Source of the DNA: Clostridiales bacterium
Lineage (GTDB): Bacteria > Bacillota_A > Clostridia > Christensenellales > Borkfalkiaceae
Assembly (NCBI GenBank): GCA_015055785.1
Contig: SVHQ01000092.1
Span: forward strand, 1-6,862
Reading direction: 5' to 3'
Length of the DNA stretch: 6,862 nt
Every line of letters begins with the position of its first letter. The first letter of the stretch is position 1. Positions 1 to 5,812 of the stretch are shown here, in pieces. Below the pieces are notes generated by a model. The model was given only the letters and a program-made list of their open reading frames with translations. It was not told the DNA's origin and ran no database searches. A program made the position numbers and the translations under genes.

Positions 1-5
1 AAGAA

Positions 6-2180
6 ATGAAGATTATCAAAAGAAGTGGTCAGGAAGTAGTATTTGATAAGGAAAAAATCGCAGAAGCTTTGCACAAAGCAAACCGCGAAGTGGACGAACG
101 CGACCGTATTTCCGAGGGCGCGTTAAACGCTATTGTCGACGTTGTAACGGAAGAGTGCGCAAACCTTGGCAGATCTCCGCACGTCGAAGAAATTCAAGAT
201 ATGGTGGAAAACCGCTTGATGGCGAGCCTTTGTTTTGCTTTGGCGCGTAAATACATTACGTATCGTTATAATCGTGCGCTCGTGCGTAGGGTAAACACGA
301 CGGACGCGCAGATTTTGACGCTTATCGAGTGTAATAACGAAGAGGTTAAGCAGGAAAATTCCAACAAAAATCCCACGGTAAACAGCGTTCAACGCGACTA
401 TATGGCAGGGGAAGTATCCAAAGACCTTACCCGTCGTATTTTGTTGCCCGACGATATCGTTGCAGCGCACGATCAGGGTTTAATTCATTTCCACGACGCG
501 GACTATTTTGCGCAACATATGCACAACTGTGATCTTGTCAATTTGGAAGATATGCTCCAAAACGGCACGGTTATTTCGGGCACGCTCATTGAAAAACCGC
601 ACAGTTTTTCGACGGCTTGCAATATTGCAACGCAGATTATCGCGCAAGTTGCGTCCAACCAATACGGCGGGCAGAGTATCTCTCTTACCCACCTTGCGCC
701 TTTCGTAGATATCAGCAGAAAGAAGATTCGTAAAGAAGTTGCGGAAGAATTTGCGGAAATGGGCGTTTATGACGAAGAACGCATCAATAAAACGGCAGAA
801 AAACGCCTTTTGGACGAAATCAAGAGGGGTATTCAAACCATTCAGTATCAGGTCGTAACTTTGCTCACAACCAACGGTCAAGCTCCGTTCGTAACGGTAT
901 TTATGTACCTCAACGAAGCGCGCAACGAGCAGGAAAAAGCCGACCTTGCGCTGATTATTGAAGAGACGCTGAAACAGCGTATTAAGGGCGTTAAAAACGA
1001 GGCAGGCGTTTGGATTACGCCCGCGTTCCCCAAGCTTATCTACGTATTAGAGCCGGATAATATTTCCGAGGAACAGCCCTATTGGTATCTTACCGAGCTT
1101 GCGGCAAGATGTACGGCAAAGCGTATGGTTCCCGACTATATATCCGAAAAGAAAATGCTCGAATACAAAGTCGATAAAAACGGCGAGGGACATTGCTTTA
1201 CCTGTATGGGGTGCAGAAGTTTCTTGACGCCGTACGTAGACGAAAACGGAAAGCCCAAATATTACGGCAGATTTAACCAAGGCGTCGTTACCATCAACCT
1301 CGTGGACGTTGCGTTGTCTTCGGGCAGAGATATGAAAAAATTCTGGGAAATCTTCGACGAAAGATTGGAACTTTGTTATCGCGCGTTGATGCAAAGACAC
1401 AACCGTTTGCTCGGCACGCTTTCGGACGCAGCGCCGATTTTGTGGCAGTACGGGGCGCTCGCGCGTCTGAAAAAGGGCGAAACGATTGACAAATTGCTCT
1501 TTGGCGGGTATTCGACGATTTCGCTCGGCTATGCAGGCTTGTACGAGTGCGTTAAACATATGACGGGCAAATCGCACACGGACGAGGAATCCAAGCCGTT
1601 CGCGCTGAAAGTTATGAAATATATGAACGACAAGTGTCAAGGTTGGAAGGAAAAGGAAAATATCGATTTCTCGCTGTACGGCACGCCCCTTGAAAGTACG
1701 ACCTACAAATTCTCGAAATGCTTGCAAAAACGTTTTGGTATTATCCCCGGCGTTACGGACAAGAGCTATATCACCAACAGCTATCACGTGCACGTAACCG
1801 AAGAAATCGACGCGTTTACCAAGCTTAAATTCGAGAGCGAATTCCAGCAGCTTTCGCCCGGTGGCGCTATTTCGTACGTGGAAGTACCCAACATGCAGGA
1901 TAATATTCCCGCTGTGCTTTCCGTTATGAAATTTATCTATGAAAATATTATGTATGCAGAGCTCAATACCAAGAGCGATTATTGCCAAGTATGCGGTTAC
2001 GACGGTGAAATTCAGATTCAGTCGGACGAATCGGGCAAATTGATTTGGGAATGTCCTCATTGCCACAACCGTGACCAGGCGAAGATGAACGTCGCAAGAC
2101 GCACCTGCGGCTACATCGGCACGCAGTATTGGAACCAAGGCAGAACGCAGGAAATCAAAGACAGAGTTCTGCACCTTTAA
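6..2180 (+). CDS. nrdD: Anaerobic (class III) ribonucleoside-triphosphate reductase, large subunit NrdD
   Basis: Reduces ribonucleoside triphosphates to deoxy forms without oxygen, using a glycyl radical installed by the activase NrdG; cytoplasmic. The 724 residues are full length for the family. Residues 1 to about 90 form an ATP-cone (opening MKIIKRSGQEVVFDKEKI), the allosteric ATP/dATP site. The catalytic barrel shows Cys175 in an HNCDLVNLEDM motif and Cys397/400/403 in CFTCMGCRSF, matching the active-site cysteine regions of the family. Near the C-terminus four cysteines (660, 663, 683, 686; CxxC twice) form the zinc site, followed by RRTCGYIG, in which Gly702 is the expected radical glycine. 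The ATG at 6 fits the usual family start; only five bases precede it, so its RBS and promoter are not assessable. nrdG follows seven bases after the stop codon, so the two are almost certainly cotranscribed. All key residues looked for are present, so it appears functional. Confidence 0.97.
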   Translation: MKIIKRSGQEVVFDKEKIAEALHKANREVDERDRISEGALNAIVDVVTEECANLGRSPHVEEIQDMVENRLMASLCFALARKYITYRYNRALVRRVNTTDAQILTLIECNNEEVKQENSNKNPTVNSVQRDYMAGEVSKDLTRRILLPDDIVAAHDQGLIHFHDADYFAQHMHNCDLVNLEDMLQNGTVISGTLIEKPHSFSTACNIATQIIAQVASNQYGGQSISLTHLAPFVDISRKKIRKEVAEEFAEMGVYDEERINKTAEKRLLDEIKRGIQTIQYQVVTLLTTNGQAPFVTVFMYLNEARNEQEKADLALIIEETLKQRIKGVKNEAGVWITPAFPKLIYVLEPDNISEEQPYWYLTELAARCTAKRMVPDYISEKKMLEYKVDKNGEGHCFTCMGCRSFLTPYVDENGKPKYYGRFNQGVVTINLVDVALSSGRDMKKFWEIFDERLELCYRALMQRHNRLLGTLSDAAPILWQYGALARLKKGETIDKLLFGGYSTISLGYAGLYECVKHMTGKSHTDEESKPFALKVMKYMNDKCQGWKEKENIDFSLYGTPLESTTYKFSKCLQKRFGIIPGVTDKSYITNSYHVHVTEEIDAFTKLKFESEFQQLSPGGAISYVEVPNMQDNIPAVLSVMKFIYENIMYAELNTKSDYCQVCGYDGEIQIQSDESGKLIWECPHCHNRDQAKMNVARRTCGYIGTQYWNQGRTQEIKDRVLHL

Positions 2181-2186
2181 TTGACG

Positions 2187-2714
2187 ATGCATTACGCAAC
2201 GATTAAATGGACGGATATCGCCAACGGAGAGGGAGTGCGCATTTCTCTTTTCGTGTCGGGCTGTACCCACCGCTGTAAAAACTGTTTCAATGAAATTGCG
2301 TGGGATTTTTCCTACGGTGAGCCCTTTGGGGAAGAAATTCAAGAACAAATTATCAAAGAGCTTGGTTCGGGTTATATTGCGGGTCTGTCGTTGCTTGGAG
2401 GCGAACCGCTTGAACCGCAAAACCAAGCCGCGCTGTATCCCTTTGTAAAACGTGTCCGCGAAACCTATCCAAACAAGACGATTTGGTGTTATACAGGCTT
2501 TGTTTTGGACGAAAAGAACGGCGTTTTGCGCGAACAACACAAAAATACCGAGCGTACGAAAGACTTAATTTCGCTCTTCGACGTACTTGTGGACGGTCCT
2601 TATATAGAAGAATTAAAGGATATTCGATTGAAATTCCGCGGTTCGTCCAACCAACGGGTAATCGACGTGCAAAAGACCTTACAATCGGGCGAGTGCGTGT
2701 TGTATTTAGAATAA
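2187..2714 (+). CDS. nrdG: Anaerobic ribonucleotide reductase activating protein NrdG (radical SAM)
   Basis: Radical-SAM activase that uses a 4Fe-4S cluster and S-adenosylmethionine to generate the glycyl radical on NrdD. From the ATG at 2187 it has 175 residues, normal for NrdG. The cluster motif CTHRCKNC (CX3CX2C) is at residues 26, 30 and 33, preceded by GVRISLFVSG. LLGGEP near residue 72 is the glycine-rich SAM-contact motif, and the C-terminus has the family-typical DVLVDGPY and FRGSSNQRVIDV blocks. An in-frame TTG at 2181, directly after the nrdD stop, would add two residues. The ATG is preferred because homologues commonly begin close to MxYAxIK. No Shine-Dalgarno sequence is evident before either codon, which suggests translation coupled to nrdD termination. 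A strong terminator hairpin follows the stop by 16 bases. Confidence 0.96.
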   Translation: MHYATIKWTDIANGEGVRISLFVSGCTHRCKNCFNEIAWDFSYGEPFGEEIQEQIIKELGSGYIAGLSLLGGEPLEPQNQAALYPFVKRVRETYPNKTIWCYTGFVLDEKNGVLREQHKNTERTKDLISLFDVLVDGPYIEELKDIRLKFRGSSNQRVIDVQKTLQSGECVLYLE

Positions 2715-2728
2715 AATCAAGGTATAAC
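2700..2728 (+). promoter_or_regulatory. Possible sigma-A promoter for the downstream membrane-protein gene
   Basis: TTGTAT (2700-2705) and TATAAC (2723-2728) are separated by 17 bases at the very end of nrdG. If used, transcription would begin near 2735, inside the hairpin described next. The boxes match the consensus only moderately in an AT-rich stretch, so this is tentative. Confidence 0.3.
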
Positions 2729-2730
2729 GG

Positions 2731-2772
2731 AAAATCCGTCGCATACAATAGGGTATGACGGCGGATTTTTTT
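2731..2772 (+). terminator. Rho-independent terminator of nrdDG, overlapping the next start codon
   Basis: AAAATCCG (2731-2738) pairs with CGGATTTT (2762-2769). The stem continues through a U-G wobble, two further pairs and a single bulged A (2758) to CATAC/GTATG (2742-2746/2753-2757). The result is about 16 pairs closing a six-base loop (2747-2752). The 3' arm runs into seven T residues (2766-2772). It lies 16 bases after the nrdG stop, the expected place for the operon terminator. The ATG at 2755 of the next ORF lies within the 3' arm. Confidence 0.85.
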
Positions 2773-3438
2773 CGTGGAAAAATATATAAAATCGTAGCGG
2801 GGTGTATCGCGACGTTGTTTACGGCGTTTTGCTTTGGGTACGCGCTGTTTTTATCGCGAGCAAAGACTGTGGAGGTAAATAGGGGCTTTTTTTATCTTGT
2901 CCGCGCAGAAACGAACGTAGAAGTGGGCGTGGAGTTTGTAAAATTAGAAGGTGGCGCAGGGTATCTCATACGGCAAAACGGAATAGATTTCGTTGTCTTA
3001 TCGGTATATTTGAGCGAAAACGACGCTTTGAGTGTGCAAGCCAATATGCAGAGCGGAGAAAAAACTCCGATTATGTACGTGGGGGTAAAAACGCTGTATT
3101 TTAAAACGCGGAAAGAAAAGAAAAACGCTGACGTATGCGTCGGCGCGTTAGATGTTTTGTACGGTTATATAGGCGTTTTTAACGACGTGATTGCGCGGTT
3201 GGAAGACGGCGCAACGCAAGAAAGCGTAAAACGGATTTTATCGCCGATCGGGAGACAATTTGCATTTTTATCCACAAAATATACTCAAATGTATCCCGCG
3301 TTTGCTTTTTTTTGCCGAGGAGTTAGCGAACGAATAGAGAGATATTGCGAAAAAATCTTGTTCGTAGGGGATTTGCGGTATGAGTTATGCGCAATGACGG
3401 AGGGGTATCTTACGTTAGCGAGAGCTTTTTCGATATAA
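2755..3438 (+). CDS. Small single-pass membrane protein with SPOR-like extracytoplasmic region (function unknown)
   Basis: 227 residues. The N-terminus (MTADFFRGKIYK) is followed by one hydrophobic membrane segment at about residues 12-34 with no obvious signal-peptidase site, then a soluble region, probably outside the membrane. Residues about 45-95 contain an aromatic FYLV strand, GGAGYL, a short NGIDFVVLSVYL strand and ENDA. This pattern resembles SPOR peptidoglycan-binding domains of Clostridia, where a GGxGyl-type segment precedes a hydrophobic strand and a dA..v helix. The family call is tentative. The C-terminal half (about 120-227) is predicted helical and unrecognised. The ATG at 2755 is the only in-frame start that keeps the whole membrane segment, but it lies inside the nrdDG terminator hairpin and has only a poorly spaced GGG as RBS. 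The true start or its regulation is therefore uncertain. Base composition matches the flanking host genes. Confidence 0.75.
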   Translation: MTADFFRGKIYKIVAGCIATLFTAFCFGYALFLSRAKTVEVNRGFFYLVRAETNVEVGVEFVKLEGGAGYLIRQNGIDFVVLSVYLSENDALSVQANMQSGEKTPIMYVGVKTLYFKTRKEKKNADVCVGALDVLYGYIGVFNDVIARLEDGATQESVKRILSPIGRQFAFLSTKYTQMYPAFAFFCRGVSERIERYCEKILFVGDLRYELCAMTEGYLTLARAFSI

Positions 3439-3441
3439 ATC

Positions 3442-3479
3442 AAAAAATACCCAACCTACAAAGTGGTTGGGTATTTTTT
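3442..3479. terminator. Bidirectional terminator, ancestral junction of the membrane gene and tRNA-Thr
   Basis: A perfect 15-bp inverted repeat (3442-3456 with 3465-3479), AAAAAATACCCAACC and its complement, closes an eight-base loop. A run of A on the left and of T on the right makes it usable from both strands. It starts three bases after the stop of the membrane-protein gene. On the other strand it directly abuts the CCA end of the tRNA-Thr half-copy, so it was probably the original terminator of tRNA-Thr before the insertion. Confidence 0.9.
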
Positions 3480-3524
3480 GGAGCTACTGGCCGGACTTGA
3501 ACCGGCGACCTGCTGATTACGAAT
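3475..3524. repeat. Left attachment-site repeat (att core)
   Basis: Perfect 50-base direct repeat of 5612-5661. It covers four Ts, the CCA complement and the tRNA-Thr sequence back to tRNA position 31. Identity stops at 3525 and at 3474. It lies between the host terminator and the element interior, so it represents the host's original tRNA 3' half. Confidence 0.85.
3479..3524 (-). pseudogene. Orphan 3' half of tRNA-Thr(CGT)
   Basis: A 46-base copy of the tRNA-Thr gene from position 31 through the anticodon loop, variable region, T-arm, acceptor 3' strand and CCA, with no mismatch. The 5' half (acceptor 5' strand, D-arm) is absent and replaced by unrelated AT-rich sequence, so it cannot form a tRNA. 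It is the displaced 3' end of the host gene left by integration. Confidence 0.9.
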
Positions 3525-3533
3525 ATAATTTAA

Positions 3534-3632
3534 TACTCTTTTTCAACTTTGTACCAACAAGACAAACAAATAATTGAAAAGTTGCAATCTGTTTCGCCCG
3601 ATAAAAAAGAAGCATTGTTGAAATTGATATAA
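3534..3632 (+). pseudogene. 5'-truncated ORF remnant (32 C-terminal residues)
   Basis: An open frame after the TAA at 3531 reads YSFSTLYQQDKQ, continues IIEKLQSVSPDKKEALLKLI and ends at TAA 3630-3632. The sequence is charged, amphipathic and helical, like the C-terminal tail of a cytoplasmic protein, and resembles tails of some Xre-type regulators. No ATG/GTG start or RBS is present; a TTG at 3549 would give only 27 residues. It begins ten bases inside the element next to the left att repeat and is followed by a terminator, consistent with a real gene end whose 5' part was lost. It could also be a chance ORF. Confidence 0.4.
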
Positions 3633-3636
3633 AATT

Positions 3637-3665
3637 AAAAGACGTATCGTTTTGATACGTCTTTT
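3637..3665. terminator. Bidirectional hairpin terminator 3' of the ATPase gene
   Basis: AAAAGACGTATC (3637-3648) pairs perfectly with GATACGTCTTTT (3654-3665) around a GTTTT loop, followed by more T on the + strand. On the - strand the hairpin lies about 40 bases beyond the ATPase stop and ends in a TTTT run. It can end both the ATPase transcript and the truncated + strand ORF. Confidence 0.85.
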
Positions 3666-3703
3666 TTGTAAAATAAGAATTTGTATTTCAAAGAAGGTTC
3701 GTG

Positions 3704-5512
3704 TCAATTTTTTATTATCATTGACCAGTTTTTTGTTGTGTTGTCATAACCTATGATTTGCGCATTTAATGATGCGCCTTCTTTGATTTTTGAATCGGGC
3801 ATATATGAGAATCTTCTATTTATATAGCCAGTATATTGTTTTTGATTATTTTCAAATTCTACAAATATATAGTTGTTATTGAAATTTATTATTATGCTTT
3901 CATAACAATTACCAACTTTTATTCGTTGCTCATAGTTGTTTAAACCGCTATCTAACTTACTATTTACCGATAAGATACTTTGCAATGCAAAATGAATAGT
4001 TATTCCCCAATCATCAGATAAAATAAGTTTATCATCGCCTTTATGTTGCCAACGATATAAATCACCAATTCTGGAATAATTGCCTAAAACGCCTAATCTA
4101 TATAAATCTTGCAAAATATCTTGAAGTTTTTCTTTTAAAAAGGTCTGTGAAAAATATTTTTCAATTCGCTCTTCTATATTCTTTAATGAAAATACTTTGC
4201 GAAATCCCGTTAAGCAAGAAAAAATCGTATCGATTTCATTTTCGGAATATAATGCTCGCATTTCTTCGCGGATTTCATTTAAACTTTCTCTTGAATATTC
4301 TTTTCTTATAAGATGAAAGGTGTTAGCATTAAATGAAGTGTTTTCTCCACTTAATCCTGTTTTTGCTGTTAAAATTAACCTTACTATATCACGAGGTTTA
4401 AACCAGCTATTGTTTAATATATAGCTTGCCGCATCAAAATCCTCGATAGAAGCAGGGAACCATTTTTTAATGATTTGTTTCTCATTCTCTATTGTATCAG
4501 GTAGCTTTTCTGCCATGAGGATTCTTTTTAACAATATCTTTAAAATTGGATGCTCAAATGAATTTGTATTGCTATAATTCCAATTAAGAGGAACATCGAA
4601 TCCAGAAGTCGTCTTGTTTAACTCTTTTGTAACAACAAATCGGTTTATAGAATTTATTATTTCTTTTCTAATAGAACAGATGATTTTAATTTTTCCTCCA
4701 ACCATATTACGAGCAACTAAGTTTAATTTTTTTATTGTAAAAATCAAGTCTCTTATTAATTTTAAATCTCTTTTAAATACTTTATCTTCTCCATAATAGG
4801 CTTCTAATTCATCGACAAATATGTAATATGGAATATCAGTTCTTTGTAATGTAGGGAAAATAGCATCTAATTCTTCTATATATTTTACTAATTTACGGTA
4901 TGCGGCTGTATTTGTTGCTTGAGGGTCCGAAAAATCTATTTCTGCTTCGGGCCTAATTGATGTGTCTGCTTGGGTCATCGTAAGACCTATCTTAAATATA
5001 CGAGGAATGACCAATTTTCTCTTATTTGCAATATTATTAATTTTCTTTATTATCGATTCAAATTGTTTCCATTTATCGTCCTTTAAAAATAAGTTTTCGT
5101 TAGAATTTTTATTATCCTCCCAAATTCTAATATAAAAAAGCCATCTCCAAATTATTTCAAAATCTTCTCCCTCTAATATTATGTCATTAGAGATAGATAT
5201 CGTTGAAACAAGCCGTTTTGATAAGTGAAGCATTTCCTGCCTCTCAATATCGGAATAATCCCCTTTAAATAAAATAAAAGATGTAACTGTGGATTGGTCA
5301 ATATTTGAAACATAATCTTGTAAATAATATAATAAAGCTGTTTTACCAGTTCCTTTATATCCAGAAATAAAGCAAAATGTGCCATTAATCAAATTATCTG
5401 CATCAAAACAAGATGGTGTTATGTAACTATCTAAAAATTTTTCATAGCCTTCTACTTCGATTTCATCTTTTGCATCAGGTTTACCTGCGTAAATATCTTT
5501 AATTTTTATCAT
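3704..5512 (-). CDS. P-loop ATPase with C-terminal S1/OB-like domain, element cargo (Sll1717-like, function unknown)
   Basis: 602 residues from the ATG at 5512, chosen because GGAGGT lies six bases upstream. An in-frame ATG eleven codons earlier (5545) overlaps the promoter and is rejected. Residues 40-65 carry Walker A GYKGTGKT (51-58), and YYIFVDELE holds Walker B with Asp234/Glu235. KIKIICSIRKEI follows as a likely sensor strand, and a WFKPRDIVRLI block near residue 374 recalls the PRD(I/L) motif of AAA-like/STAND-related ATPases. Residues about 425-500 look like a winged helix (LYRLGVLGNY, YRWQHKGD). Residues 530-602 resemble an S1/OB fold (NYIFVEF, YTGYI, KEGASLNAQIIGYD). There is no signal peptide or membrane segment, so it is cytoplasmic. 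Overall order is nearest to the Sll1717-type P-loop ATPases, a tentative recognition. It is strongly AT-rich, unlike its neighbours, and is the only complete gene in the tRNA-bounded element. A defence or other accessory role is plausible but unproven. Confidence 0.85.
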   Translation of the reverse strand: MIKIKDIYAGKPDAKDEIEVEGYEKFLDSYITPSCFDADNLINGTFCFISGYKGTGKTALLYYLQDYVSNIDQSTVTSFILFKGDYSDIERQEMLHLSKRLVSTISISNDIILEGEDFEIIWRWLFYIRIWEDNKNSNENLFLKDDKWKQFESIIKKINNIANKRKLVIPRIFKIGLTMTQADTSIRPEAEIDFSDPQATNTAAYRKLVKYIEELDAIFPTLQRTDIPYYIFVDELEAYYGEDKVFKRDLKLIRDLIFTIKKLNLVARNMVGGKIKIICSIRKEIINSINRFVVTKELNKTTSGFDVPLNWNYSNTNSFEHPILKILLKRILMAEKLPDTIENEKQIIKKWFPASIEDFDAASYILNNSWFKPRDIVRLILTAKTGLSGENTSFNANTFHLIRKEYSRESLNEIREEMRALYSENEIDTIFSCLTGFRKVFSLKNIEERIEKYFSQTFLKEKLQDILQDLYRLGVLGNYSRIGDLYRWQHKGDDKLILSDDWGITIHFALQSILSVNSKLDSGLNNYEQRIKVGNCYESIIINFNNNYIFVEFENNQKQYTGYINRRFSYMPDSKIKEGASLNAQIIGYDNTTKNWSMIIKN

Positions 5513-5518
5513 AAGTAT

Positions 5519-5524
5519 ACCTCC
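5519..5524 (-). promoter_or_regulatory. Shine-Dalgarno site deciding the ATPase start
   Basis: GGAGGT on the - strand, six bases before the ATG at 5512. This is a near-perfect anti-16S match at good spacing, and it places the start at 5512 rather than at the upstream in-frame ATG at 5545. Confidence 0.9.
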
Positions 5525-5530
5525 AAATAT

Positions 5531-5559
5531 ATTATAACAGTTCATTTATTCTTTGTCAA
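5531..5559 (-). promoter_or_regulatory. Perfect consensus sigma-A promoter of the ATPase gene
   Basis: TTGACA (5559-5554) and TATAAT (5536-5531) are separated by exactly 17 bases, the consensus housekeeping promoter. The expected start is around 5524, at the first G of the Shine-Dalgarno sequence, giving a leader of only about 12 bases. No operator-like inverted repeat is obvious around it, which suggests strong, constitutive expression. Confidence 0.88.
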
Positions 5560-5582
5560 CGTATATATGAGACTATAAAAAG

Positions 5583-5615
5583 AAAAGGAAAATTGCTATG
5601 CACAACTTTCCTTTT
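5583..5615 (-). terminator. Element-borne terminator of tRNA-Thr
   Basis: AAAAGGAAAATTG (5583-5595) pairs with CAACTTTCCTTTT (5603-5615), 12 of 13 positions with one A-C mismatch, around a seven-base loop. On the - strand it begins directly after the tRNA CCA and ends in a T-rich tract (CTTTTCTTTTT). Its sequence is unrelated to the terminator at 3442-3479, so the element appears to have replaced the host tRNA's terminator. Confidence 0.75.
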
Positions 5616-5661
5616 TGGAGCTACTGGCCGGACTTGAACCGGCGACCTGCTGATTACGAAT
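5612..5661. repeat. Right attachment-site repeat (att core) inside the tRNA gene
   Basis: Identical over 50 bases to 3475-3524 in the same orientation. It contains the 3' half of the intact tRNA-Thr, from position 31 through CCA, plus four bases of its terminator. Crossover probably occurred somewhere in this block; the inner limit lies at the edge of the anticodon loop. Confidence 0.85.
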
Positions 5662-5691
5662 CAGCTGCTCTACCGACTGAGCCACAGTAGC
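5616..5691 (-). tRNA. tRNA-Thr(CGT)
   Basis: A complete 76-base cloverleaf on the - strand. Acceptor GCTACTG/CAGTAGC, D-stem GCTC/GAGC with the G18-G19 pair, anticodon stem GCTGA/TCAGC, loop TTCGTAA, T-stem GCCGG/CCGGC with TTCAAGT loop, U73, and an encoded CCA end. Anticodon CGT (5658-5656) decodes threonine ACG. Its 3' half is duplicated at 3479-3524, marking an integration site. All stems are intact, so it should be functional after the insertion. Confidence 0.97.
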
Positions 5692-5727
5692 ATATATTCG
5701 TTTTGCTCTCTCAACGACAGCTTACTC

Positions 5728-5756
5728 ATTATACCTAATCAAAAAGAAAAAAGCAA
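5728..5756 (-). promoter_or_regulatory. Sigma-A promoter of tRNA-Thr
   Basis: TTGCTT (5756-5751) and a perfect TATAAT (5733-5728) are spaced by 17 bases on the - strand. The predicted start near 5721 gives a leader of about 30 bases before the mature tRNA 5' end at 5691, to be removed by RNase P. It lies outside the element, so host control of the tRNA was kept. Confidence 0.72.
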
Positions 5757-5812
5757 GCGTTTTTTTACTCTTTTTATAAAAAATTTTTCGTTAAGACGAC
5801 TTTTTTGTTTTT

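Larger units (their letters stand above)
3475..5661 (-). mobile_element. Minimal integrase-less element inserted in tRNA-Thr
   Basis: Two perfect 50-bp direct repeats (3475-3524 and 5612-5661) made of the tRNA-Thr 3' half bound a unit that repeats with a 2137-base period. The right copy belongs to the complete tRNA and the left copy is an orphan. This is the classic outcome of site-specific integration in a tRNA gene, with the element supplying a replacement 3' half. Inside are one complete gene (P-loop ATPase, - strand), a 5'-truncated ORF (+ strand) and three small regulatory hairpins or promoters. DNA inside is clearly AT-richer than the nrdDG and tmcAL flanks. No recombinase, relaxase, replication or phage gene is present. 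It could be a satellite mobilised in trans, the remains of a larger island after deletion, or a mini-element with the cargo as its only gene. The boundary structure is directly visible; mobility is inferred. Confidence 0.8.

Noticed and set aside
1047..2540. Long open frame of about 497 codons on the - strand opposite nrdD/nrdG.
   Set aside because: It is antisense to two well-supported conserved genes; the translation has no recognisable motifs and crosses the nrdD-nrdG junction. It is a by-product of codon bias.
3540..3584. Inverted repeat TTTTCAA...TTGAAAA in the truncated-ORF region, considered as an integrase or excisionase binding site.
   Set aside because: Short, AT-rich and lying inside the putative coding remnant; no repeated copy near the other att site.
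5513..5545. Eleven-codon N-terminal extension of the ATPase from the ATG at 5545.
   Set aside because: It overlaps the -10 box and the Shine-Dalgarno sequence, so the extension would not be transcribed from the consensus promoter. The GGAGGT-preceded ATG at 5512 is far better.
3475..5661. CRISPR, retron or toxin-antitoxin system in the element.
   Set aside because: There are only two long tRNA-derived repeats, no spacer array, no reverse transcriptase, and no small partner gene next to the ATPase.
5741..5812. A/T tracts and a 4-bp TCGT/ACGA stem after tmcAL, considered as a terminator.
   Set aside because: The stem is too short and the runs of A and T do not form a convincing hairpin next to it.
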